Of a DNA stretch of 64,000 bases, positions 12,094 through 22,764 are shown in pieces. The translations under genes were made by a program, and so were the position numbers. Each line of letters begins with the position of its first letter. Positions within the stretch are counted from its first letter, which is position 1. Origin of the DNA: Scytalidium lignicola (lineage: Eukaryota; Ascomycota; Leotiomycetes); contig NCSJ02000069.1 of NCBI GenBank assembly GCA_002812745.2, forward strand, positions 62,001 through 126,000. Reading direction: 5' to 3'. The notes under the pieces were generated by a model. It was not told the origin of the DNA, ran no database searches, and saw nothing but the letters and a program-made list of their open reading frames with translations.

Positions 12094-12985
12094 GACCAGC
12101 TGTGGATATTAGAGCTTGTAGAGGCAGACAGGCGAATGCGACTATTTGCAGAGGAAGAAGGGACACGTAGTGGTTTTACTTTGATGAAGAGAGGAAGATG
12201 AGGGACATGAAATAGCTTTATTGGAGAGGCAATGGTACGGTCTGGTTCTGATTGCTTGATCATCAGAGAGTCCTCCTTGATTTCAAACCGCGACAGTTCG
12301 GCATGACGATCTGCCGTTGCCTAAACACTTACAAAATCTCCTAGAGTTAAATAAAAAGGACAATTTGATTGACTGCGAGTAGCTTGCCACCTATTATGGA
12401 AACATGTGGCGCCAAAGGGGATCAATAAGTTAGTGCATGACCGAGCCCGTCTGGGTTCACTAATCAACTCATGGATTAAGTCCGATAACAATTTGATTAT
12501 TCTATCAACTGAACTGGTACTAGGAACTGCAACAAAAACTAATTTNAAAAAAAAACTATGTCTTATGAATTTGAATTAATGAAACAGTTAACTAATCGTG
12601 CTACACGTTAATAATATTCCGAATCACGATTCACTTCCCGTGGTTCTTCTACCTTTGTTACCAACACTGTATATTTAATTTTCTATCCAATGAAGTAATA
12701 AATCTACACTTAAATGTTACTAAAGGGAGAAAATCAAGGTATATTCAACTAGATATTATAAGCTCCAAGAACACTACTAAATGTTATCACCGAATAGAGT
12801 TCAGTGAGACCGGAAATAGAGTAGACTAGTCTATCTATGATCGACGTAATTTACAAACATCTGGCTCATTCATGAACAGGAGAAGTTCATGGTGGATCCA
12901 AAACAGATTTTATTTGTCAGATCCCATGTTGTTCATTCGAGTGTGCCCAGTCGGTTAGAGTCGTCCGTGGCGACGGACCTCGAGA
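12094..12985. other. Upstream region of the SDR gene
   Basis: About 0.9 kb separating the SDR start from the decayed Rossmann gene. It should hold the SDR promoter on the minus strand. There is an n beside an A run near 12546. No gene is recognised. Confidence 0.4.
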
Positions 12986-13423
12986 TTGACAGCTAGAAAA
13001 CCTCGGGAAAATACAATATGGCTTCAGCCCACCCCTACCTCAACCAAGATCACCACCGTTGGTGACCACAGCTCCAATATTGGTACCTTTGTCGGCGCCA
13101 TCTTGGACAAGCCACAATTGACCTTGACTGGCAAATTTATCCTTGCAACCACTGAGACCATCACTCAAGGTGAGATCCTTAAGTTCTGATTTGAAGTGAC
13201 CAAAAAGCAAGCCCAGTATGTCGAGGTCGGTCTCGATGACTATGGTAGCATTTGGCCAACCCGGGGCCGTGAGATGGAACCCATGTTAAAGTTCTAGGAG
13301 TATGCGAGAGATAAGAGCTGGAGCGGCGAGGACATTGTCATCATGGAGGAATTGGGAGTGAAGGTTAGATTGGTTGGCTTCAAGAATGCTATTGCAACTA
13401 TACCCCGGGGCAACATGTTGTGA
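12986..13423 (+). pseudogene. Decayed C-terminal part of an NmrA-like NAD(P)-binding protein
   Basis: The frame reads NIGTFVGAILDKPQL and KFILATTETITQGEILKF, then TGA, then a continuation ending in AQYVEVGLDDYGSIWP, then TAG, then EYARDKSWSGEDIV and LVGFKNAIATIP, stopping at 13421-13423. Both internal stops fall where this family normally has tryptophan, so each is explained by one TGG to TGA or TAG change, a C-to-T event on the other strand. The Rossmann N-terminus is absent. It lies upstream of the crotonase gene in the enzyme cluster and may once have belonged to it. Calling it dead rests on the two stops plus the missing N-terminus. Confidence 0.72.
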
Positions 13424-13696
13424 CCCAGCCAGATCTAGCCAACTTCTGAACTGTCTCTACAATCTAGTCAGAACGCGTAGCTCTGAAATATTTGTTTGAG
13501 TATCCTCAAGACACTATTGATCTTTCCATGAATTATTGCTATTAGTAAAGTACAATACACTCCATTTGTACAAAACAATGTGCGTTCAACGGATCTAAAT
13601 GCCCAGCTATTTTTGGATGTATTCAAGCTTGTTTCATTAGATCTTTGTCCTTGAGCCGGGTGTAGTGCGGCTGGCGGCAGACATACTTCTCAGCTG

Positions 13697-13714
13697 CGGC
13701 CGCTCTAGCGGCCG
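13697..13714. promoter_or_regulatory. Everted CCG-N6-CGG palindrome, candidate zinc-cluster binding site
   Basis: The palindromic block around CCGCTCTAGCGG lies about 210 bp upstream of the crotonase start. Everted or inverted CGG triplets are typical Zn2Cys6 binding sites, and such a regulator is encoded 5.4 kb away. The spacing and symmetry are seen; binding is inferred. The flanking CGGCCGCTC block is also present near 10505. Confidence 0.3.
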
Positions 13715-13921
13715 GCTTCGGTATAAGCGCAAATGAACCGACCCATGGCGATTTTGCAAATGGAGGAAGATTGCAAGGAGATTCTATGGATGGATTAGTA
13801 ACATAGGGTTATATATAGGATGACCTCTTCTTTCGAGAATTCCAGGTAAGATCTGAAACTCTAATTGAACAAAGTTCTGACGCCACCCAATCAATCGCCC
13901 CAACGTCAGCCAACCGGAAAA

Positions 13922-14782
13922 ATGAGCAGCTCTACAGAAGTTCTAATCGTCAAGAAGATTACCCCTGCTTATTGGCGGACAACCTTCAGCAATGGGCCTC
14001 TTAACCTCTTCCAGCCAGAAACCTACATTGCCTTAAAGCGGCTGGCGACTGACCTTGAGAACGACAAAGATGTCCGCGTTGTCGTCTTTGACTCGGACAG
14101 CCCTGAGTACTTCATCGCCCATTTCGACATGCTGCGTGGAATGGAAGAACCCGAGGGCGCTGGAACTGGTGTCATTTCAGACTGGGGCAACTTTGTCATG
14201 CGTCTTGTGAGATTACCTGTCGTCAGTGTTGCCGCTATCGCCGGACGCGTCCGTGGTCATGGCAATGAATTTATCAATGCTTGCGATGTCCGTTTTGCCA
14301 GTCGTGAACGCTCTATCTTCAGTCAGCCAGAGGTCGGGGCAGGTGTCACACCTGGAGGAGGTGGCTTTGAATGGTTGACACGTAATGTTGGCCGCTCAAG
14401 AGCCATCGAGATCATCTTGGGATCGGATGACTTTGACGGTACGACGGCCGAACTGTACGGCTGGATCAACCGCGCAATTCCTCACAAGGACTTTGAGGCC
14501 TTCGTAGATAGATTTGCTCGACGCATTGCTGGCTTTGATAAACGCCCTCTCATTGAAGCTAAGCGTGTTATCAATGCGCGTGCTGGTGTCCCTACAGATG
14601 TTGACTTGCTCTCTTCCATGGCCCTCTTCGTCCAATCATGTCAATGGCCCTCGACGTCAACGCGCATCAAGGCTCTCTTCGAGAGGGGTCTCCAGCAAAA
14701 CGGAGAAGGAGAATTAAACCTAGGAGATATTCTGGGACAAATCACTGCGGAAGATCTGCAGAGAATTAGCTCACAGAAGTAG
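13922..14782 (+). CDS. Enoyl-CoA hydratase/isomerase (crotonase-fold) protein
   Basis: Single-exon gene of 286 residues, the usual length for crotonases, which act on CoA thioesters (hydration, isomerisation or C-C cleavage). The N-terminal half has the typical pattern VRVVVFDSDSPEYFIAHFDM, the oxyanion-hole region AAIAGRVRGHGNEFINACDV, and then SQPEVGAGVTPGGGG. The C-terminal helices include ELYGWINRAIP and the KRVINAR stretch. No clear peroxisomal tripeptide is seen: the protein ends SSQK. The ATG at 13922 is used; the open frame extends upstream only with non-ATG codons. It is followed on the same strand by the alpha/beta hydrolase 410 bp downstream, so the two could share a pathway. The substrate and exact reaction are unknown. 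Confidence 0.85.
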   Translation: MSSSTEVLIVKKITPAYWRTTFSNGPLNLFQPETYIALKRLATDLENDKDVRVVVFDSDSPEYFIAHFDMLRGMEEPEGAGTGVISDWGNFVMRLVRLPVVSVAAIAGRVRGHGNEFINACDVRFASRERSIFSQPEVGAGVTPGGGGFEWLTRNVGRSRAIEIILGSDDFDGTTAELYGWINRAIPHKDFEAFVDRFARRIAGFDKRPLIEAKRVINARAGVPTDVDLLSSMALFVQSCQWPSTSTRIKALFERGLQQNGEGELNLGDILGQITAEDLQRISSQK

Positions 14783-15194
14783 TTCTGATTACTCAATGTA
14801 GATAAAAAAAATGCCACATTTAATCTAGCTTAACTGTTCCCTGAATTTAGTGTGATATGCCGCCTAGGAGGTTGGGAGAAGAATGAGCTAAGGTCTGCGG
14901 TCCAAGGCTCCCTCCTCTTGCTTTGAAATCGCGAGATGTCGTGAAACACTTTCAACACAACGGGACTGTCGGCCGAAATAGCGGCAATTTGTGGAGTATG
15001 AGTCTATGCAGCGATAGGCTTTTGCACTATTCCGAAAGTAATCACATTTTGCCCAATGTCAGATGGATATTTAACAGGCTTTGAGTTTCTTAGCATAAAT
15101 TTAGCAGTGTTCCCATATTACTTAACTAACTATTGCGCACCACCTTTCTTTCCTTTAGCATCTCAAAATTCATCATCCTAAAAGCTTAAAAAAG

Positions 15195-16141
15195 ATGTCT
15201 AATCGCCAAGATATCGAGTTTAAGACTCGGGATGGACTTACACTGAGAGGCTGGTTCTACCCAGCCGGCAAGAAGGCCCCAACTGTGATCCTCACTCACG
15301 GGGTACATATTCTCTTATTGTTATTCACCGATTCTAGACTGATGCCGTTCTATAGCTCGGAAGTATCATAAACTTCTACCTGGATGACTTTGCGGCGCGC
15401 TTCCAAGAAGCTGGATTTGCAGCTCTCGTTTACGACAACCGCAACTGGGGTCTCAGTGATGGGCTTCCACGGCAGGAGGTGGATTCGTATAATCAACACC
15501 AAGATTACATAGACGCTTTCGACTACGCAGCCTCACGTGAGGACGTTGATGAGAACCGAATTGCGTACTGGGGGACTAGTTACTCCGGCGGCAACACCAT
15601 CATGGCCGCTGCCATAGACCACCGCATTAAGGCAGCCATCATTCAAGGCTCAATGGTATCAGGGGAGATTTCCAGCCAGGCCTTCTCTAGCTTGATTCCT
15701 CACTTATTCAACGATCGTGTTGCTCGGAGGGACGGAGCTGATCCAGTGTACGTGCCCATCATTCCCGAGTCAGCAGAAGCGGCCAAGAGCGGCACTGCGC
15801 AAACCATCCTGAACCATGCCGATGCCTTCGAGTTCTTTACTACAGCTTCGAGGCGTGGCGGTACGTGGTCAAACCAGATGACCATGCAGTCCATGTTCAT
15901 AATGCTGAGCAACGAGCCAAGAGCTTTCATCCACCGCATCGCCCCCACACCATTCTGTATGGTGATCCCCGAATTTGACACTACCGTCTCGACAGCATCA
16001 CAACTTGCTGCAGCCAAGGATGTATTGGAGCCAAAGGAGATCCACGTCGTGAGGGGCGCGGGCCATTTCGATGTATACTCCGGCAAGCATTTTGAAACGA
16101 ACATAAAGATCCAGATTGCTTTCCTAAAGAAATATCTTTAA
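15195..16141 (+). CDS. Alpha/beta hydrolase (dienelactone-hydrolase / acetyl-xylan-esterase-like)
   Basis: Serine hydrolase of 297 residues from exons 15195-15302 and 15356-16141, joined by a 53-bp intron. The order of features fits the fold: LTLRGWFYPAGKKAP, the oxyanion strand THG-LGS across the splice site, LVYDNRNWGLSDG, the nucleophile elbow WGTSYSGGN (Ser at about residue 111), the acid in PEFDTTVS and the catalytic His in GAGHFDVYSGKHFE. No signal peptide is seen, so it is probably intracellular. Ester, thioester or lactone hydrolysis is likely. It follows the crotonase in the same orientation and ends the enzyme group before the transposon-rich island. Confidence 0.86.
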
Positions 16142-16377
16142 CCAAGTAATTATAAAAGTTAAGTATATTCAAAGGGGATAATTAAATCAACTTAGGCGCG
16201 TCGTTGTTTTACACTTGTCAAGACCGGTATCGGCGTTACAACCCGTATCGTTCTCACATACAATTTTTTAGTAATCAACGAATTAAGCTTGAATAAGAAA
16301 TTAGCATGTGATTAAGAAAACACAGTAGTTTTAAGCTCTTTAAGCTTTGTAACATACTCAGGTAATCTTTTAGAGTA

Positions 16378-16418
16378 ACGTCCATCCCTGCGTGGCGGAA
16401 AACCCTACGTGCCGGAAC
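16378..16418 (+). repeat. 41-bp terminal-repeat-like sequence, left copy
   Basis: It begins ACGTCCATCCCTGCG just after a TA at 16376-16377 and continues through GCGGAAAACCCTACGTGCCGG. The reverse complement, with one mismatch, is found at 27951-27991 followed by TA. The two face each other as the ends of a DNA transposon would. Confidence 0.65.
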
Positions 16419-16778
16419 GACTTCATGGCTTGGGGGTCTCAAATCTCTACCACATAAATATATAAAGTTACAATTAGTTTACTATTGTTCTTTAGCTATT
16501 TCTCTACAAGGGTTCGGTTTGTAGTAAGAAAATACTATGGTTGTGGTCATGTTATCAATTGTCCCGTCGATAGTGTTGACAGCCCTTTTGGCTGTTCCCC
16601 CCTGCTCTATCATAACTATTGGCCTGTCTCCAATTTCGGGACCGTAGCATGAAGCTCCTATCAAGAAAGAATATAGCTCCAAAGTTTAAAGACACAGAGC
16701 GGAAGGAAACCTTCATGCCGGATTTATCCGGACAAAGTGGGAGAAGGTCTTACAAAATACGCCAAGCATCTTAACTTA

Positions 16779-18669
16779 ACGTATTTCCCGGTCTGCCGGC
16801 GCACCCGGTCTATTGGCGCACTTCCCCACCAAACCATCAATTGCATCAACACCTCTACATTTAATTAATTAATTATCAACCAAAACATGCTTCAATGGCC
16901 AGAACAAGTGATTCCCAACAAGAAGGAAAGATCCTTCTTGCTATAAACATGTTAAAAACCAATCAAATCATGTCATTTTAAGTTATAGCATGCATTTTCA
17001 GTATTCCTAATAGTACTCTGAGAACTTGTTATTATAACTAAGTTCAATAATCAACTATTTACAACAAATGCTATAAAATGACTTAATTAGAGGAGGAATC
17101 ACTTAGAAATTGGATAATTTTTATAAGAAAACAAGGATTATCTCTTAAACTTTTAGATATATAATCTATAATTAATATATTGATTATTAAACATAGTAAA
17201 TCTACTTCTCTTTATCTTATAAGTAAAAACTAATTTGTAAATTATTTGAAATATTATTTTATTCTTAAAACTAATTATATATACAAATATAATTATAAAT
17301 AAGCTAAATGTAAAGATCTTAAACTTATATAAGAGTAATTTGAAAAGATAATNAAAAATAAAAGTATAATATAAGATTTTAAATAAGAACACTTATAATT
17401 TTGATAAAACTAACTTTATTATAAGAATAATTATTATTATAAAAGTAATTATAACTATTAATTACTTTAACAAGCTTAAGTACTTATAATTAAATATTAA
17501 GGAATAAGTAATAATTATTAAAATTATTAATACTTGTAAAGTCATCTTACTATTTTTAATTATATTCAAAGGAAAGTATATACTTTAAAATTAGAAGGAT
17601 AGTTTACGAACTAATTAACAAATTAAAATAAGTAAAAATAAGTAGACAACTAATAAAATAAGNCTTGAATTAACTTTAAAAAAACCTTTGATTTATATAA
17701 TAAGTTATATACAAAAGGTTAATATTATATACTTATCCTTAATAATCATAAAAGTTATGTTATACTTGAATTTAATTGATATTGTATTTAAAATAACATT
17801 ATTATATATTATATACTTTTTTATTCATCTTATATCCTTTAATCATTTAATATAAGTTATTTTGTAATTTTAAAGTATGTATATAATGTTAGAATTTAAA
17901 GTAAAACGTATAAACAAATTCATTATATTAACAAGCTTAATTTCCTTAAAATATATTTATTTATTTGTTAAGAAACCTTTAAATTAAGTATTATTTATAA
18001 TAAATTCTTAATAACTAGCTTAATTTTATATAATCCATCTTATATTATAAATAAATTATATATTAAAATAAATATAATACTTATCCTTTTTAAGAGTAGT
18101 TATTCTAATTCTAAAGTATCTTGAGTTTTAGAAATACCTTACAATTCTATTTAATTATAAAAACAATATAAAAATATTAATAAAATACTTAAATAACATN
18201 AAAAGTCCTTTAATATTAACTAAAGTTATGTTTAGTCAATTAATAAAAGAATATGAAATAATTATGCATAATATAATATTTCTAACTAAAGAAGTAAAAG
18301 AATTAAAAATAGTTAATAAATTAATTTAAAAGAAGCTTNAAAAAGTTAAGAAAATAAGTAATTCTTAAAGGTAATTTAACAACTTAAAAAGCTTTTACAA
18401 ATGTAAAAGCTAATACAGAAATCCAGGAAGTAGTTAAGCCAGGAAACGTTACCTTACCTTCACAAGCTCCACAAGCTCTTACACGACGACTACTCAAGTG
18501 CTTAAGGTGTGGAAGTACAGAGCATAAGATAAACAAATGCTCTAATGTAGCTAGCAATTAGATATATTGCAATATATTTGTTTTGTGGTTGGATATTTAG
18601 TGTTGAATGCTCAAATGGGTGGGGAAGTGCGCCAATAGACCGGGTGCGCCGGCAGACCGGGAAATACGT
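16779..18669. mobile_element. Pogo/Tc1-type DNA transposon relic with perfect 52-bp terminal inverted repeats
   Basis: The left end (16779-16830, beginning ACGTATTTCCCGGTCTGCCG) and the right end (18618-18669) are exact reverse complements over 52 bp. The element is flanked on both sides by TA (16777-16778 and 18670-18671), the standard target duplication of Tc1/mariner/pogo elements. The GC-rich termini contrast with an interior of very high AT content and four n symbols. The only recognisable coding trace is a zinc-knuckle near the right end, on the plus strand. Size (1.89 kb) and TA duplication fit a Fot1/pogo-like element. The AT-rich interior suggests RIP-type decay, although the ends remain intact. 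Confidence 0.85.
18370..18561 (+). pseudogene. C-terminal relic of a transposase with a CCHC zinc knuckle
   Basis: Inside the right end of the 16779-18669 element, the plus strand reads KCLRCGSTEHKINKC, a C-x2-C-x4-H-x4-C knuckle with its cysteines and histidine at 18499-18540. Zinc knuckles of this kind are common at the C-terminus of fungal pogo-type transposases. The rest of the transposase cannot be read because of AT-rich decay. Confidence 0.6.
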
Positions 18670-19108
18670 TAACTAATAAGCGGAGGTGCTTACATAATAT
18701 CATATTTATAATTACGCTAAATTAATCGTATTTATATTGCATATTACTGTATTGTGTCATTCTCCATACAGAGCGTAGCCCAGGGTTGGTCGGGTTCTTA
18801 TCACTTATCGCGATACTGTGCAGTACATCAACAAGTCATGGCTCAATCACGCAAGAGGGTTGAACGGCGTAAACAGTCAGCCATGGGCTCCTGCAGTGAC
18901 TGCCTAGCGATTGGCTTGCCTTACGCTTACCGCGATGCAGAAGATGCCACCATGCCCGCGAGGCTGCGTTCCGCTGAGGCGATTTGACCGCCAGCCTCAA
19001 TCCAACGTCCTCTCCCAACTCAACCAACAACTTCGCACATATACCGATTCGGCGACTCAATATTCACCGATAATCCTCTTCCCTTTCGGCGCCTCGAATA
19101 CAGGCCGA

Positions 19109-21993
19109 ATGATGCGTCTTTTGGAACGCAACAACGACGGCGAGTTTACCCTTACCAGGGACATCATCGATAACATTCCCCACTATGCCATACTCTCGCA
19201 CACATGGGGAGAGGATACAGAAGAGGTCACCTTTCAAGACTTGAAGGATGGCACTGGTAAGAGGAAGGCTGGTTACAGGAAGATCCGGTTTTGCGGAGAA
19301 CAGGCTGGCCGGGATGGCATACAATATTTCTGGGTTGATACATGTTGCATCGACAAATCGAATAACACTGAGCTTGCAGGGGCCATCAACTCAATGTTTC
19401 GCTGGTACCGCGATGCTGATAAATGCTACGTCTATCTATCAGATGTCTCGGGATCTACGTCCAATAAGGACAACAACTCTCACCAGCTGCCCTGGGAATC
19501 GGCTTTTTGGGCTAGCAGATGGTTCACGGGGGGGGGACCCTTCAAGAACTCCTCGCCCCAACTTCAGTTGAATTCTTCTCCCATGAAGGAGAGCGTCTAG
19601 GGGATAAGAAAACTTTAGAGCAACAGATTCACCAGATCACGAACATTCCTATCACAGCGCTTCGAGGAACCCCTCTATCTCAGTTCGACGTCGAGGAACG
19701 ATTGTTATGGGCAGAAGTCCGTCAGACGACACACGGAGAAGACAAGGCGTACTCGATTCTGGGCATTTTCGACGTCTATATGCCGCTCATCTATGGCGAA
19801 GGGAGAGAGCACGCGTTCAAACGGCTCAGGAAGGAGATCCAGAATTCTCTAACAGGTGAACACACGATTAATTGCTTTATCTTTGGCCATACGCTAATCA
19901 CATCTTGCAAGAAAACGAGCAGATGCTGCTCGACTCCCAAAGTCGAAGTTGTATACAAGACCTACGGACAACAGATCCCCGCGAGGACAAGAAGCGGATC
20001 GAGGACACGAAGGGCGGCCTGCTGCGAGACTCCTACCAGTGGATCTTCGAACACGCCGACTTTCACAAATGGCGTAATAACGATCAGGGTCGAGTGCTGT
20101 GGATCAAAGGCGATCCCGGCAAAGGCAAGACGATGCTGCTGTGCGGTATTATCGATGAGATGAGCGCCCTGATGAGGCTTAGAGACAAGAGCGCAACCAC
20201 GCTACTGTCGTTTTTCTTCTGCCAGGCCACCGACTCTCGCATCAATAATGCAGCGGCTGTGCTCCGCGGCCTCATTTACCTGCTCATCGACCAGCAGCCA
20301 TCTCTTCTCTCGCATGTGCGGAAAAAGTACGACCACGCTGGCAAGGACCTCTTTGAGGATGCAAATGCATGAGTTGCGTTGTCTGAAATCTTCACAAAGA
20401 TTCTGCAAGACCCGGCTTTGAACAGCACTTACTTGATCATCGATGCGCTTGACGAATGCGTAGCAGACTTGCCCAAACTATTAGAGTTTATTGTCTAAAG
20501 GTCGGTCATATCTCCTCGTATTAAATGGGTCGTTTCTAGCCATAACTGGCCGGACATCGAAGAACGACTAGAGAGAGCTGGGCAAAAGATGATACTATGC
20601 CTCGAGCTGAACCCCAAGTCCGTTTCTGCGGCTGTTAGTACCTATATCGAGCACAAGACACGTCGGCTGGCAGATCAAAAGAACTACGACGCCAGAACCT
20701 GCGAAGCCGTGCTACAGCATCTAGTCTCAAACGCGAATGATACCTTCCTCTGGGTAGCTCTGGTTTGTGAAAATCTGAAGAATGTACCACGATGGAAGAC
20801 TCTTGCGAAGTTGAACGAATTCCCACCTGGGCTTGATTCGCTTTATCAGCGAATAGTAAGTCAAATCTATAACTCAGACGATGCAGATCTCTGTAAGCAG
20901 ATTCTTGCTATCGCATCAACAGTGTATCGACCTATCACNTTTAACGGAAATTTCCTCTTTGGTCAAGACGCTCGAGGATATGGCCGATGACCACGAGTCT
21001 TTGGCAGCAATCATAGGACTTTGTGGCTCACTTTTAACCCTTCGAGAAAGCACTATCTACTTTGTACATCAGTCGGCCAAGGACTTTTTACTCAAAAAAG
21101 CATCTGATGATATTTTTCCTTCTGGTGTAAGCGACGTACACTACACTATCTTCTCGCGATCGCTACAAGTTATGTCCGGGACACTGCGACGTGATGTCTA
21201 TAGCCTGAGCGCTCCCGCAATTTCTATCGACCAAGTGAAGCAGCCCGATCCAGATCCACTAGCCGCAGCACGGTATTCTTGTCTCTACTGGGGAGATCAT
21301 CTGATCGATTGTGATGTTGGAAGGAACGCAATTAATGATCTCAAAGACGGTGGCTCGGTCTATGACTTTTTAAGCACGATCTATCTTTACTGGCTTGAGG
21401 CGCTCAGCTTAATAAAAAGCCTGCCAGATGGCATCGTTATGATGATGAAGCTCGAGAACTGGCTTCAAGTAAGTTATGCTACTTTTTTTGAGGATGTTAC
21501 TAGAGAAAGCCCTACTGATCTAACAAGGCCGATGTAAGTCCCGATCTATATACGTTTATACATGATGCGAGGCGGTTCGCTATATATAACCGATCAGTTA
21601 TTGAACAGGCCCCCCTTCAATCATATTGTTCAGCCCTTATCTTCGCCCCAGAGAAGAGTATTATCCGAGAAAGATTTGAGAAGTGTATCCCTACTTGGAT
21701 AGAAAGAAAGCCTAGAGTTCAAAAGTATTGGAGTGCGGCGCTCCAGACGCTCGAGGGCCACTCAGGCGGGGTCCGTTCAGTCGCCTTCTCCCCCGACGGC
21801 AAGCTTTTACCAGCTTTACACGTGTTCAATTATTGGCTAGTAGAAGGTACTACGAATGTTCTCTGGCTACCTACTGATTATCGACCTACTTGTGAAGCTG
21901 CTCGGGGTAAACTAATCATTTTGGGACATTCGTCAGGGAGAATTTCATTTCTACAGATTAAACAAGGAAGAAAGCTAATTATATCGAACTAGT
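19109..21993 (+). pseudogene. Broken HET-NACHT-WD40 NOD-like receptor (NWD / HET-E type)
   Basis: Fungal STAND receptor for non-self recognition, recognisable throughout but damaged. The HET domain starts MRLLERNNDGEF and includes YAILSHTWGEDTEEVTF, FWVDTCCIDKSNN, MFRWYRDADKCYVYLSDV and MPLIYGEGREHAFKRL. A frameshift sits in a run of nine G at 19528-19536. Intron 19856-19911 leads to the NACHT domain with Walker A GDPGKGKT and a Walker-B-like LIIDALDEC. TGA (20370) and TAA (20496) interrupt it, and the n at 20939 is a likely extra base. Intron 21479-21527 leads to the winged-helix-like region and one partial WD repeat (LEGHSGGVRSVAFSPDG). That repeat runs directly into the usual post-WD tail (WLPTDYRPTCEAARGKLII), so the repeat array is deleted. 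The stop is at 21991-21993. The gene ends 770 bp from the convergent deaminase gene. Confidence 0.85.
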
Positions 21994-22764
21994 ATATATA
22001 TGTTAGTGAACATCGTATAAAAGCCTTAATATAATATCTCTTTTTCTTTTCATCTCTATTTCATAGAGGGTTCTAGGGAAACCTGTAACTTTATAGTAGT
22101 GTAAGTTAATTGCTGCTCGGTTTCTAGAATCTTCTAGAATAGTTATGTTGCGGTCAAATCAAAACCCGAAATGTACAAACTACTACTTGCCCGACTCCTT
22201 CGACCTGTGTAAAAACTTATGCGGAAGCAAACGACACAAACAACTGCGGCGACACGGCCTGCAACACGCCCCCTCCTCTTAAAAAGATCGACGACGGTGT
22301 TGTGGCCATAGTCCTAATAGTCATCGGCTGAAGGAAAGGGATTCGTCTTGTATAGCAGATGGTACTTTCTTCGCATTTTGGGCACAATGAAAGGCGATGG
22401 CGAAGAATCACCGCCTGCCAGTTGCCGCTCAGTAGGCGGGACCAGGCCTTGCGGTCGTCTTGGAAAATCTGATGTTGTGTGTATTGTATTTGAAGGTGGC
22501 AACTACGATCTGTGGTTGCCAGCGCATTTGGAGTGATAATATTTCTCCTTGATCTGTCTTCCGGGAGCCGTACGAACCAAGTGAGGGCCATCGTGAATAT
22601 CGAGTATGACCTGGCCCTGGCCTGCGTCTGGGTATTGGGACGATGGTGACCGTATCAACTCACGCGATGCTGATGGTGATTGGAATTCAGATTAATTGTA
22701 CGTGGCGGGTTGCGAACAGCGGTCTGGACAGAGAGGGTTGGAGAGCCGGCCCATGGTGCGCATC
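21994..22764. other. Convergent intergenic region between receptor relic and deaminase
   Basis: Contains a GC-richer stretch (about 22210-22640) with an open minus-strand frame of 124 codons that matches no family I recognise. It may be a fragment of a lost exon or chance. No terminator or repeat is evident. Confidence 0.4.

Noticed and set aside
13697..13717. NotI/XbaI-like string suggesting cloning-vector contamination
   Set aside because: Only about 17 bp resemble a polylinker, flanking DNA is fungal-like and the palindrome fits a zinc-cluster binding site better.
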